A DNA stretch of 64,000 nucleotides from Humulus lupulus (lineage: Eukaryota > Streptophyta > Magnoliopsida > Rosales > Cannabaceae). Both the position numbers and the translations under genes were made by a program. The notes beneath the pieces were generated by a model. That model did no database searches. It was given only the letters and a program-made list of their open reading frames with translations, and was not told the origin of the DNA. The stretch's first letter is position 1. Each line of letters begins with the position of its first letter. Location: the NCBI RefSeq assembly GCF_963169125.1, contig NC_084802.1, positions 35,533,607 through 35,597,606 on the forward strand, written 5' to 3'. This document shows positions 24,701 to 36,503 of the stretch, in pieces.

Positions 24701-24954
24701 AAAGTGTTGAAGAAAGTGATTCTATTTTAAAATTCGTTAGTTTTTATCAAAAGAAAACTTTATTGTTGTTTGAACAATGTCTTCGTTTGTTTCTTTTAGT
24801 ATTTTGAATTTTATTGCATGTATTGACATTAGAATATTTTATTTATAATTTGATTATTCTTAATTTTTCTTTAGGCGTGCAAATAAATATTCGGACTTTA
24901 AAGCTTTCATTTAATGAACGAACGCTAAATAACTCATAATTATTTAAAGTAGCA

Positions 24955-25660
24955 AAACTGAAAGATAACGAAAGACAAAAAGTTTTAAATGAGGATGACA
25001 CATATCTTTGGCATCTTAGACTTGGTCATATAGGTCTAGATAGGATAAACCGGTTAACAAAAGATGGACCTTTGAGAGAACTAAGAGTTTGAACTCTTCC
25101 GGTTTGTGAATCTTATCTAGAAGGCAAAATGACCAAATGTCTTTTCTCAACGAAAGGCAATACAGCTAAAGAACCTTTGGAGCTTGTACACAGTGATGTC
25201 TGTGGTCTGATCAATGTACAAGCAAAAGGTGGGTATGAGTACTTTGTCACTTTTATTGACGATTACTCAAGATATGGTCATACTTACTTAATGCATAGGA
25301 AATTTGAAACCTTTGGTAAGTTTCAAGAATTCAAAGCTGAGCCTGATAAGCAATTAGGTAAGACTCTTAAGACACGTCGATCTGATTGAGGTAGAAAATA
25401 TTTGGATTTAGAATTCAAAGATTTCTTTCTGGAGCATGGTATTCTATCCCAACTCACAACACTAGGAAGGCCACAACAAAAGGGTGTTTCTGAAAGAAGA
25501 AATAGGACTTTGTTATACATGGTCAGATCTATGTTAAGCTACACTTCACTTCCTCTCTCCTTCTAGGGATATGCACTTCAAATGATGACTTATATTTTGA
25601 ATGTAGTCCCTTCTAAGACCAGCAGTTGGGAGTCTAATGTACACCTTGTTGTGTACTAGA
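24955..25660 (+). pseudogene. Copia GAG-preintegrase and integrase core, decayed
   Basis: Starts with the preintegrase signature DDTYLWHLRLGHIGLDRINR. After stops and frame changes follow the integrase core pieces EPLELVHSDVCG, YEYFVTFIDDYSRYG and LTTLGRPQQKGVSERRNRTLL. The last matches the copia P-Q-x-N-G-V-x-E-R-x-N-R-T block with the Asn altered. In-frame stops lie after RELRV (25090-25092), after KTRRSD (25387-25389) and in the C-terminal part (25564-25566). The sequence then jumps into the RNase H region, so most of the reverse transcriptase is deleted. Confidence 0.75.
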
Positions 25661-26288
25661 CCTGACATATGCTATGCAGTAGGGATTGTGAGTTGTTATC
25701 AATCAAATCCTGGTTTGGAACATTGGATTACAGTAAAGCACATTCTCAAATACCTTAGGATAACGAGAGATTATATGCTTGTATATTCAGGGGTGAGTTG
25801 AACCCTACTGGATACACTGATTCTGATTTCCAATCAAACAAGGACAGTTGTAAGTCGATGTCTGGTCAGTATTCACTCTTGGTGGAGGAGCTATGGTTTG
25901 GAGGAGTATTAAACAATCCAGCATAGTAGATTCAACCATGGAAGTCGAATATATAGCGGCTTTTGAAGCAGCTAAGGAGACGATTTGGTTGAGAAAGTTC
26001 TACACTGATCTAGAATTAGTTCCAGATATGGATAAACCACTAATCCTATATTGTGACAATAGTGGAGCAGTAGCTAACTCCAAGGAACCAAGAAGTCACA
26101 AGCGAGAAAAGCATATAGAAAGGAAATACCATCTGGTTAGAGAGATTGTGCACAAAGGTGATGTGACTGTTATGAAGATAGCGTCGAAACAGAACCTAGC
26201 TGACCCGTTTACAAAGACACTTCTTGCAAAGTCGTTCATGGGTCACGTGTGCAACATGGGATTAAGGGAGATGTCTCACTTGCTTTGA
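25661..26288 (+). pseudogene. Copia RNase H, partial
   Basis: It begins with degraded RT-tail text, then the RNase H hallmarks TGYTDSDFQSNKDSCKSMSG and, from 25893, a clean 131-aa frame with STMEVEYIAAFEAAKETIWL, ILYCDNSGAVANSKEP, HIERKYHLVREIV and NLADPFTKTL. The A-E-Y motif and the CDN motif match copia RNase H active-site regions. The stop at 26286-26288 is 15 nt before the 3' LTR. The intact tail is a remnant of a broken polyprotein. Confidence 0.75.
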
Positions 26289-26303
26289 TGGAAAGTGGAA
26301 GAT
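26289..26303 (+). other. Polypurine tract next to the 3' LTR
   Basis: GGAAAGTGGAAGAT directly precedes the LTR start TGTTACG. This is where plus-strand DNA synthesis is primed during reverse transcription. Confidence 0.7.
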
Positions 26304-26753
26304 TGTTACGATTAATGTTCCAAAAACATGTAAAGACATTTTATTGAATTAAATAAAAAAATAATTTTATTATATTTGAATGTTATAATTATTGTTTGAA
26401 TTAATTATATGATAATATCAAGAAAATTCCTTATTCATTCATAAGAATATGATCTTGTATTAGTACGAAAGAATTTAGATCATATGTAATGAATAAAATA
26501 GTCAATAATATATTAATGTATGGAATCTTTAATGAATGGTTACTAGTGTGGTTTACTAAGCATACGAGATGCAAGTGATCTAGATTCAAATTACTGATGT
26601 GGATAGACATCTTAGTGAAGGAGTTGTATATAATAGAGATTATATATGACAGGACAGATAAGAATTAATTATCATTATAAACTTGTTGTTTTACATAAAG
26701 AGTTTATTATTATCATAATAGATGATCATTTGTAGATCAGTTTAAATCATTAG

Positions 26754-27857
26754 TGTTATCCCAAAATTTGAAAATGATGATGTGGCAATAGAAATGACAA
26801 GTGGCATGGAATAGTTGGGTGATCTGGCTTAGCAGTAGGCCAATACATCAGTGAAGAGTTTGGACTGCTTGAGAGATGTCATGACCAAGCCAAGTGCACC
26901 CGAGGAGAGTACTTGGGCTAGGGTGTGCCTGGTCGAACTTTGGTCCGAGGAGCACTCCAAAGAGATGTGGTCGGACCTTGGTCCGAGGAATAGCCCCAAG
27001 AGGTCCGGTAGGACCTTGATCTGAGGAGAGCCAAGGAGGGTGTGGTCAGACTTTGGTCCGAGGAGCCCCAAGAAGTGTGATCGGACCTTGGTCCGAGGAG
27101 AGCCCAAGGATGTGGTCCGAGGAGCCCCAAGTTGTGTGATCGGACCTTGGTCCAAGGAGAGCCCCAAGTGGTGTGATCGGACCTTAGTCCGAGGAGAGCC
27201 AAGAGGTGTGTTCGGACCTTGGTCCGAGGAGACTCTAAGGGGTATGGTCCGTATGCATGTGTCCAGCATGCAGCATGCATGTGTTCGACCAGAAGACGAT
27301 ATTCATCAATCAAATGGACCAGACTACGTCAAATTCCCAGAAACGGCTTCAACAAGAATCGGTCTTGGCACACGCAGGAATATCTCATTTTTCCCCACAA
27401 ATTGGGTGTTCTGTTAAATTTTGAATATTTTTGTAATTTAAATATAATAAGAATAATAAAATATCCCGATTCTAAGGGATATCAGATGTATGATCCTAAG
27501 CCTATAAATACATGGCTTATGAGATCAGAAGCGGCTTCTTCTTCTTTGGAGGCTTTTTGGGAAATTTTGGGTCTGAGTTTTCTAGAGAGAGAAAGTGCTT
27601 GTATCTAGAAAAATTCTTGTATTTTTGTAATCTTTACTGAAGAAACTCAGTTGACTCAGTTCATCTGATCTTGAGTACAGATCCATAATCACAACTCTAA
27701 GTGGATTAGGCTATTACCAACATATTGGGGCTGAACCACTATAAAAATTGCTGAGTTATTTACTTTCTGTTCAAAAATCGTCTATGTCGTTTAAATTCTC
27801 TTGAAGGTTTTATCGTTTTTGACGTTCTCACGTCGTTGGCCAAAAACGCGGTCAACA
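26754..27857 (+). mobile_element. Solo gypsy LTR (1104 bp), duplication ATTAG
   Basis: TGTTATCCCAAAA ... GCGGTCAACA is flanked by exact ATTAG copies (26749-26753, 27858-27862). The undisturbed site is visible in the sister LTR at about 17815. Its U3 part holds an array of palindromes (CGGACCTTGGTCCG and variants, 26930-27240). The 3' part carries 'cctataaatacatggc' (TATA-like, about 27500) and an end related to the solo LTR at 2426-3615. Confidence 0.9.
26930..27240. repeat. Tandem array of a 14-bp palindrome, CGGACCTTGGTCCG
   Basis: About nine to ten copies or close variants recur every 20-45 bp, separated by 'aggagagccccaagaggtgtggt'-type spacers. Each unit is self-complementary. The open frames on both strands are by-products. 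Confidence 0.8.
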
Positions 27858-29447
27858 ATTAGTATTCATGAACTCCTATTTGTATTTATTGGATCTTTTG
27901 ACTCACTCATTAAGGTTTCTTAATATAATGAAGCTAATGACTTTTGTTTTGGAGATTCAATATCATGAATGACTGGGAACATGAATTATAATAATGAAAT
28001 CCATACTTTCCTAACGGATCGAATATAGGTTCCCTTAGGGTTTTATTCTGGAACTTAATAGTTATTGAGCTCAAATCTATAATTTGATTATAGATTAATT
28101 ATTCGCTAGTGAATTAATGATACTTAAGGATCAAGACATAATTAGAAAGGTAAAACAATAATTTTGACCAGCTCTAATTAACGAACCAATAAATGGAGGA
28201 CAAAACTACATTTATTAATTATATCAATGGACTACAAGAGAAAACTCTGTAAATATAATTCTATAAATACTTAGAGTGCAATTCCATACTTATAGTGGAT
28301 TAATCATGGAATTAATAAATAAGATTATTGGATTAAAGAGTTTAATTAATAATCTGGTTTATTGGAGCTTCGTATTATAGATCAATGGTCATCAGATCAC
28401 CTCTGTCCTACACTGTCAAGGGTAAGGATGTCAAAAGAAATATTTGTAGAGAGGACTTAATTGCAAAGGAATTAATTTTTCAGGGCAAGAAAATAATTAT
28501 GTGATAGTTATGGGTAATTGATTAATTATGAATTAATTAATTATTTAACTATATAGTTTTTATTTTGAAAATCTAAAGGTTAAAATTAATATTAATCTTG
28601 TTTGGATTAATATATAGAGAGAATAAAATATCTTATTTAGAATATGATATTTATTTATTTATTTAAAACTGATATTTTAATATAAAGATAATTTTGAATT
28701 AACTGATATTTATTTTGGGATAAATATATTGTCTTAAATACTAATTAAATAAACAAATTAGAAAATTAGGGATAACCCTAATGGTGTGGTCGACACACTC
28801 ACTGTACAGTGAGTGTAGCGCCACACACAGGGATTTCCTGTCCCTAGGATTTGAATTTTGAATTTCAAATAATTTATTTATTTAATTGTTTATATTTAAT
28901 TATTCTTTTTAAACATGATTTATATTAAATAATTAAATAAGGTTATAACTTATCAGTTTTATTTTAATAAATAAAGGTTAATTAAATTAGTTAATTATCT
29001 TTATAAACCTTAAAATAAGCGATATTTTTCAAACAATTGTGTTTCATAGACTGTCAGACTCTCTCTCTGAGACAAAAGCGATAGTTTTCCTAAACCTGAA
29101 AAACTATTCAATTCGTCTTCTCTCTATCAAACCTCTCTAAATCTCATGCGTTGAGTACATCTAGAGAATCATAAATCAACCTTTTGAATCCTACGTGTCC
29201 ACACACGTCCTTGTGTGTTTGAGGATTGGTCTGGAAGATGAAGGTGTGAGCTTTCAGAACTTGGATATGAAGATTGTTGGTTTTATACAAAAAGATTTGA
29301 GGACACTTGATAGGCTACAAGATGTAATCTCTAATTTGATTGTAGGTGATTTAATATATATATGTATGATCTTGGCTGGTATTAATAATTATTAAAAAGA
29401 GCCCATTCCTCGTTGTGTATCTTTGATTTGCTCTTTTAATACCAACA

Positions 29448-30068
29448 AAACTAACTAAGTAACTAATATAATTTTAAAAAGTTAGGAATTTAAAGAATAA
29501 AAAATAATTTTTGGGACTTAAACTCGGGGGGATTCTAACGAGTTCTCTGGCGGCCTGATTGGTTTGGAATTCCAGGATGGTTGTGGGGAGGCTCGAATCT
29601 AGTTGGGGATGGTTCCTATGGGATTGGGCTCCTAGATTCGATTGGAAGGGTGGTTGGAGCAGGGTCGGCGAGGTTGTTTCTGGTGGTGGATTGATTATGA
29701 TGGCCCTATTTTCCTGGTGGGCTTGGGGTTTGACACATGGGGATTCGTTGTAACATCACTGCTTTTGTTCTGAGAGATTGGGTAATGCCCATGTGTTTCG
29801 TTTTACTTTTTATGTTGTCTTTACTAGTTTTTTTATTTTAGTTTAGTTAATAATGTCCTCATGTGTGGGTGGGTGTGGAGTACCGTCAATGGTGGTGCTA
29901 TTTATCTTAGACAGTATGGTGTTTCATTCACTTTGTCACGCTTGGTTCATGTCACTATTTCTAGTGGTCCAATATTGTGATGAAGTTAAGCTCTGAGACG
30001 TATTGTGCTTCGGGTTGAAGTGGCATTTTTATATGTCGTTTGAGAATACAACTTGTATGATGTTGGAC
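29448..30068 (+). other. Unassigned fragment, possibly a LINE 3' region
   Basis: GT-rich DNA with no recognisable domain; the 64-aa frame at 29559-29753 is Trp/Gly-rich and uninformative. The sequence is interrupted at 30068 by the gypsy element. It appears to resume at 44291 with 'cttaatcaatgaaattgttc' and an A-rich stretch, which looks like the tail of a plant LINE. This is inference only. Confidence 0.35.
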
Positions 30069-31797
30069 TGTAACGTCTCAAATTTCCTAATAACGCTTAG
30101 GGCCTTGATTAGGGAGCCAGGATGGCAAATTATGGAACTATGTGATTATATGATATTTATGTGTATCATTATGTGACTTATATTATAATATGACATGATA
30201 TGCATGCTTATGTGTATTAAATATGCATGTGGGCCCATTTCTGTTTAAAAGGGCAATTTTTGTTATTTGGCCTATTATGGGTATATTTGGCATATATGTG
30301 GTATATGTGTGGTACTACATTACTATGTGGATATGTTTGGGTTACTCGACACGAGACGATCCTAGGGAGCAAGCTAATGGGAAAGTTACAACGAGACCCA
30401 TACTTGACTCGGAGTGAGTCAAGGGGTATATTGCGTATTTAGTACATTACTGGGATTGAACTGGTAATGAGAAATCATTTGGTAACTATTTGAGAATATT
30501 GGAAGTAACGAGAATTGTGAGACATTAATTAGGATTAACGGGGTATGTGGTGAATAACAAAATTTCCCTTGAAGGACTTTGAGAGAGAGGGTTGGCCCTA
30601 GGGGCATTTTAGTTATTTGAGGCAAAAATCTAGGGACTTAGTCACCTTTTCCCTATACTGAAGTAATCACAAAACAGAGCAGCTTTCTTATCTCTCTCTC
30701 TCAATTATTCTCTTCCTTTCTCTCTAAGGTTGGTGTTTGATTTTTGAGAAAGAACTAAGAGAATTCAAGCTTGAAATTGGTGTGTTTGAAGTTCTTGAGG
30801 CTAGAAGGTTTGAATTCACAACTGAGGTAGGCTTCAAACTCTGTTCTTGATTGAGTTTTGTTTTAGTTTTTGTGTTCTTGAGCTTTGAGGCTCAAGGTCT
30901 TGGATTTGAGTTTTGGTAGAGGTTTTGATTGAAGTTAAACTTGGGTTTTGAGGGTGTTAATGTTTTGGGGGTTTGAATTATGGTTTTGGATATTGATTGG
31001 GATGATTTTGGCAAGGTTTTGGCAGAGGAAAAACAGGGATTTCTGGGTTCATGGGGTCATGTCGTGGCCTTGTTCTTGGGCTCCGCAGCCTTTGTGAACC
31101 TAAGGCACTGAGGTGGTTATGATTGTGGGGCATGTCGCGGCCTATGTCCTGGAATTCAAACAGGGGAGTTTCTGTCTGGGGAGCATGTCATGGCCCTTAA
31201 GGGAAGTCGCGGCATGCCTGGGCAGCTTTAGCCAAAAGTGGGTTTTAGTCATGGGAACTTAAACCTAAGGTCTCGGGATTGATCCTACTACCCAACTTAG
31301 TAGAGTTTGACGTCCTAGAGGCTAGGACTTGGTCCGAAAGCCTTTATTCGCTTGTTTTTGATGAGATTCTATATTATGGTTGTGACTAAGTGATCGCTAG
31401 GGGTTCAGAATCAGAATCGTGCTCGATGGTCATTTATTGGTAACCTGTGCTTGGACCAAAGGTAGGAAAACTGCACCCAGTATGTGATGCAAGTGATGCA
31501 TGTGATTATGGCATGACATGAATGTTGAATATGGAATTGATTAGAGCTTGAGTCTCTCTAAATGTGCATGATTATGATTATTGATTAAGCATGTTGAATG
31601 CCTTATATATGGATATTTGACATATGATATATGCCTGCTTGCATTACCTCATTCAGGAAGCACTGACTCATTAGTCAAGGACGGAAATAACGCTGAGCAT
31701 TAGTTGTAAAGCACTGACTTATTAGTCAAGAGCGGAAATAGCGCATTGAGCGTTGGTCGATATGATTAGATCTAATCAACATAGCATTATACGCTTG

Positions 31798-34106
31798 TGT
31801 AACGACCCAAATTCGCTAATAAGGCTTAAGGGCCTTGATTAGTGTGCCGGGAGGGCATAAATGGGATTAGAGTGAATACTATTGACTTGAATGTGTGAAT
31901 ATGTGATTAGTGATAATTATATGATAATTAATGATATTTATGTGATATATGTGAGAACCACATTATTATGTGGCCAGGTTCTTAGATCGCAACTCGAGAC
32001 GATCCTAGGGGCAGATAGCGGGAAAAGTCACAACGGGGCTTAAGATATGACTTTGGGCAAGTCAGGGGTATTTTAGGTATCGGGTAGCAATTTGGACTAT
32101 CGGGTCATGGAAATAAATATATTGAGATATATTTGAGGTTAGGATGTCTAGGCGGGAATATTGGGGGATTTTACCATTTTGACCTCGGGGACGGTTCCGG
32201 CACCCCGAGCCTTGGGATTAGCTTAACAAGTAAGACAAAGGTTAGGAAGCCTTTAGGGAAAAATAAACCGACCTAAATTCTACTCAGCTGGTTACTCTCA
32301 CTCTCACTCTTAAGAAAAACAAAGGGAACTAACTAGAAACACTCAAGGGAATTGGGGATTGAAGCTGAAGAATTGCTGGAAGTTTAGAGGGATTCAAGAG
32401 TAATCTTAAGGCTTAGCTCAATGATTAAACCAGGACTAAATCAAGACTAAGGTAAGGGTAATCCCTGTGTTTTTCTGAAGTTTGACCTTGTGTACCAACT
32501 GGTTATTGAGGTGTTTTTCAATTGATAATTAGGGTGGAATAGAGCTTGGGAAATCCTTGGAATCAGCTGGGTTTTGGCTAAGGGAAGTGTTCAATCAAGA
32601 AGGTAAGCTTTGTTTCATGAATTGATGATTTGATTTTGAGTCTTGGCTGGTTAGTTTTGGGTGTTTGAGTTCTTGGTTTCTGAAATTAAAAAGGGAATTC
32701 TAGTGTGTGTTGGGCTGAGTTTTTTGTGGAATTGTGTTGTTTAAGTTATGTTAAAATGTTGGGATTGTTGGGTGTTGAAGTAGGGAGTTTAGGGGTGGTT
32801 TTAGCTGAGGTTTTGAGCATTGAAATGATGGGTTTTCTAGGTTCGAAGGGAAGGGCCGCAGTCTGTTCAAGAGCACTGCAGCCCTAGGATGAAAAAGGGC
32901 CAAGGAGGCTCGGCCATGGGAAGGCCCCGCGGCGCCCAAAGCAAGGGCCGCGGCGCGTGTTTTGTTTAAGATGGCATTGGTTCTGTTTTGAGGCTAGGGC
33001 CACGGCTAAGCTTCAAGGGCCGCAGTCCTTGGTTGCACACATGAACTTTTGAGGGTTTTAGGCACGAGAATGTGGTCTAGTATGCCCGGGATTGATTTCA
33101 CCACCGTGCTTGGTGAAATTCGGATCCCCGGGAGTTAGTTTAGTAACCGGAAACCTACATTTGAGTATTAATGGAACCCTATACTTTGGTTGTGACTAGG
33201 TGATACAGGCTTAGGCCCGGGAACGGATCGTGCTTGAGGGGCGTTGCTCGTAATTCAATAACCGTACAGACTAAAGGTAAGAAAACTACACCCAGTTGAA
33301 TATTTGAACTGGACTAAGGGCTCCCTAATATAAATGATTGAAAGAATGGTATTATGCCAGGTAAATTGTAACCAACGACCTAAGCGAGCCACGGTTAACT
33401 TATTCGATTGGCACGGCTCGGACACTGGTATCCGAGGACAGCTTATTATGCACTGAGCTCAGTTTAAACGGGCCAGAGTCAGTGGGATAAACAGAGGGTG
33501 CGGCCTAAGGTTTTGGCCCTGGCATTTGTGTAAAGTGAATGTTATACTTGACTATAGATGAGATTGTGGAATAATCTATGTGTGGTTGCGGTTGCTTGTA
33601 TCTTGAAGTATGCTTTTGTGCTATGGGTTGAATAATTGAACATGCTTACTAGAATATCTGTTTGAGATTGCTGTATATGTTGTATATGTTGTTTTCTTGC
33701 TGGGCCTCGGCTCACGGGTGCTGCGTGGTGCAGGTAAAGGCAAAGGCAAGGCCGATTAGCCTTGATTGGAGAGCTCTGCAGGGTGAATGTACATGGCAGG
33801 CCGCTCAGCCGCCACGGTTGAGGAGATTACGGGGACAAGAGGACCAGTACCTTGTATTTTGCCTTAGTATGGCTAATATTTACTTTTAACTGTTGGGTTT
33901 TGTAAACTAGCTTTTAAACACTGATCTGTTGGGGATCCCTACTGTAATCTGTTTATAACTTATAAAATGTATCTTTTGAGACCAAAACGTCTTTTAACCC
34001 TAGAGCACTTAGATTAATGACAAATTTTTAGATTAATGACTTGATTAGCAAGTCTTGCACTTTATAAGTACACAGTGTAGCCGTCTTGGCTATCCAGGGC
34101 GTTACA
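31798..34106 (+). mobile_element. Solo gypsy LTR (2309 bp), duplication GCTTG/ACTTG
   Basis: TGTAACGACCC ... GGGCGTTACA, flanked by GCTTG (31793-31797) and ACTTG (34107-34111). The sister LTR at about 43405 shows the empty site (acacttgtccgacc). It belongs to the same broad lineage as its host, since it shares the block at 33692-33740, but is a different family. Contains GC-rich 'ggccgcggcg' words near 32850-32950. Confidence 0.88.
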
Positions 34107-34195
34107 ACTTGTCTGACCCTATGGTCGACGAAAACTAAAGCGCTTGGCTAGTTTATGGCTAGTTACTCAGAGCCAGGGCTAAAAGGCCCAAAGCG

Positions 34196-34530
34196 ACTTG
34201 ATGGTCACATGGCTAGGGCACAGGACCCCAGGATGACTCCACAGTCATCTATCCAGGGCACATGACCCTAGGTTGACCCCATGGTCATCTATTTAGGGCA
34301 CATGACCCCAGGTTGGCCCCATGGTCATTTATTAAGGGCACAGGATCCCAGGTTGACCCCATGGTTATCTGTCCAGGGCATAGGACCCCAGGTTGACTCC
34401 ATGGTCATCTATTAAGGGCGCAGGACCCAAAGATGACTCCACGGTCATCTATTTAGGGCAAAGGACCCCAGGTTGACCCCATGGTCATCTGATTAGGGCT
34501 GCAAGCCCCAGAATGATCCCATAACCATTT
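34196..34530. repeat. Tandem repeat array in the 5' LTR (~41-bp unit)
   Basis: About eight copies of a unit containing 'agggcacaggaccccaggatgac' and 'ccatggtcatctat'. A shorter array of the same unit occurs in the 3' LTR (about 43505-43770), so copy number or unit composition has changed since insertion. Confidence 0.85.
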
Positions 34531-35033
34531 ATTTGTACTTGCCCGCATGCATGAATAGGGTTATTACTGCTAGGCATGCGTATTATGATTTGGTGACATA
34601 TTATTAATTGCTTATGAGCATGTTTAAGTTTTCTTGCTGAGCCTCGGCTCACGGGTGCTATGTGGTGCAGGTAAAGGTAAAAGAAAGTTGGATCATCCTT
34701 AAGTTGGATAGCTTAGGTGATGATGTGTACATAAGCGACTGCTCGACCACCACGACCGAGGGTTTAAAGAGGAACTAAGGTCAAACCCTATTTTGCCGCT
34801 TAGGTCGGCAGGTTGCAACTCTTTTATATTAATTAACCTTTTAAATGTATTTTGGGAGTTCATGTATACAGTAAACGTTTTAGTGAAACATTTGTATCTT
34901 TGACCAAATTTTTTAACCCTAAACCATTAATCATATTTAGTTACACGATTATAGCGAAATGACTCGTTTAGCGAGTTTAGCACTATTTAAAATACACAGT
35001 GTAACGGTCCTTGGGTAGTAGGGCATTACAACT

Positions 35034-35050
35034 TGGTATCAGAGCGAGCC
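35034..35050 (+). other. Primer-binding site (initiator tRNA-Met type)
   Basis: TGGTATCAGAGCGAGCC starts 3 nt after the 5' LTR end and matches the classic plant tRNA-iMet site. Confidence 0.9.
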
Positions 35051-35684
35051 AAGGTTAAGGGTTCCTGTAGACAAGCTGAGCATGTACACTCATCACTAAA
35101 GACAAGCTTCACTCAGGGCATGGTAACTATTCATGTGGTTATGTGCTTAAGTGCTTAAATATGATATAAATGCTTTACATGCATACCTTATTAGGAAGCA
35201 TGTGATTCTATTAGGGCTTAGCCCTTGACTATTGATATGATTATGTGATTACCTGCTCAGTGATTATATGAATGTGTTAATTGCATGCTGGAGTTGAGAG
35301 CATGGTATGTATGTTGGTAGAGCAGGGGTTATGGACTGATGCATGAATGTTGTGGGCATGTATTTTGGTATCGCAGTGGTATGTGGATGTGGTGTTGTGT
35401 GATTGTTCCCGTGGGGGAAGGCTTTTGAATGTGCTCATCATGTTTAATGGATCAAGTTATTGACTGCAGACTAATCAGAGGTTGTGTACCCAAGGCAGTT
35501 AATGGGACCCGGTGGTGGTTATACCGAGGCTGGGAATTACAGCTAAGGCCTAAGCCTTTCACCTACCCCTCAGAATTTGCAGTGGGTGTTTATAGTTATG
35601 CAATTAAGATTGTAGAGGCAAGAGGAAGAGATCAGGTGTTTAAAACAACAGCAGGTTCTATCAGGGAACACCTCTTCCTTTGCT
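35051..35684 (+). other. Leader of the Tekay-like element
   Basis: It is untranslated or highly decayed. The 96-aa frame at 35429-35719 overlaps the gag start in another frame and has no gag motif. Confidence 0.5.
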
Positions 35685-36503
35685 ATGCCAGGGGTGGCAC
35701 CAGTATTGGCTCAGCCTAGGGTTGAGAACAGATGGGAATTTCTTTGTGGAAGATTCCATGAATATTACCCTCTATTTTTTGAGGGAGGCCTAGATCCATT
35801 TAGAGCTGAGCAATGGATGGGCATGATCAGTTCCATCCTCGACAGTATGGGAGTAGTAGGTCATGATAGGGTGATCTGTGCTGCATATGTGTTGCAGGAA
35901 GATGCCCGAACGTGGTGGGAAGTGGTATCCCAGACACGAGATACAGTTGCGATGAACTGGAAATAATTTAGGCAGCTGCTTAATGAAAGATATTACTGTG
36001 ATGCACTCAAGACTGCTAAGACAAATACGTTTCTGAACCTGGTTTATGGAAATGCAACAGTAATCGAGTATGTTTACAGATTCGATGGGTTGGCCAAGTT
36101 TTCTTTTGATATGATATCCATGGATGTGGCCCGGAAAGAACAATTGATCCAAGGATTGAATCCCGGAATAGCTCAGGGCGTTAGAGTCACCCCAGTACAT
36201 GAAATCTCTACCTACGCTCAAGTGTTAGGGAAGGCTCTTGTTATTGAGAGCACAGGAAATGAGATTGAGAAGGAGAGTGCCGGAGAGCACAGAGCTCAAA
36301 CAGTGATACCTCCGTTTATTGGCTCGGGAAAGGACGAGGATTGGAAAGTCTACCCAAAATGCACTCGGTGCAAGAGGTGTCATTTGGGAGAATGTCGAGC
36401 AAAGGCATGTTTCTTATGTGGGATGGTTGGGCACTTCAAGAGAGATTTCCCAGGGCGAAGGATGGATGATCCAAAGAGGGCGGACAACTCAACCCCAGCT
36501 TGA
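35685..36503 (+). pseudogene. Gypsy gag with one internal stop and a damaged zinc knuckle
   Basis: One frame covers the retrotransposon gag domain. FFEGGLDPFRAEQWM and LQEDARTWWEVV precede a stop (35964-35966) where the family has W-E-E-F; FRQLLNERYYCDALKTAK, VIEYVYRFDGLAKF and VTPVHEISTYAQVL follow. The C-terminal knuckle reads CFLCGMVGHFKRDF, so the fourth ligand of C-X2-C-X4-H-X4-C is Phe instead of Cys. Gag would bind and package element RNA; a stop plus a lost zinc ligand indicate an inactive copy. The domain order fits Tekay/Del-type gag. Confidence 0.85.

Larger units (their letters stand above)
17370..29447 (+). mobile_element. Ty1/copia element with ~2-kb LTRs and four nested insertions, defective
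   Basis: Related LTRs (17370-21397 and 26304-29447) bracket a primer site, leader, decayed gag, integrase, RNase H and a polypurine tract in copia order, all on the plus strand. Subtracting the nested insertions leaves LTRs of about 2.05 kb on both sides. Pol has lost most of the RT and carries stops, so it cannot move on its own. No clear 5-bp target duplication joins the flanks (ggtca against aaact), so one border may be rearranged or misplaced by a few bases. Confidence 0.8.
26304..29447 (+). repeat. 3' LTR of the copia element, with a nested solo LTR
   Basis: Starts TGTTACGATTAATG and ends TTAATACCAACA. Without the inserted solo LTR (26754-27857) it is about 2.04 kb, equal to the repaired 5' LTR. 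It contains a perfect 22-bp palindrome at 28795-28816 (arms ACACTCACTG and complement). Confidence 0.85.
30069..35030 (+). repeat. 5' LTR of the Tekay-like element, with a nested solo LTR
   Basis: Starts TGTAACGTCTC and ends GGGCATTACA, directly before the primer site. It is split at 31798-34106 by a solo LTR of a related family. It contains a ~41-bp tandem array (34196-34530), a conserved block (34630-34680) and downstream text shared with the 3' LTR. Confidence 0.9.

Noticed and set aside
26829..27417. 130-146 aa ORFs on both strands
   Set aside because: Encoded by the palindromic repeat array of the solo LTR; open in several frames because the unit lacks stops.
17365..29452. 5-bp target duplication for the 17.4-29.4 kb copia element
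   Set aside because: The flanks (ggtca and aaact) do not match, so I did not claim one.
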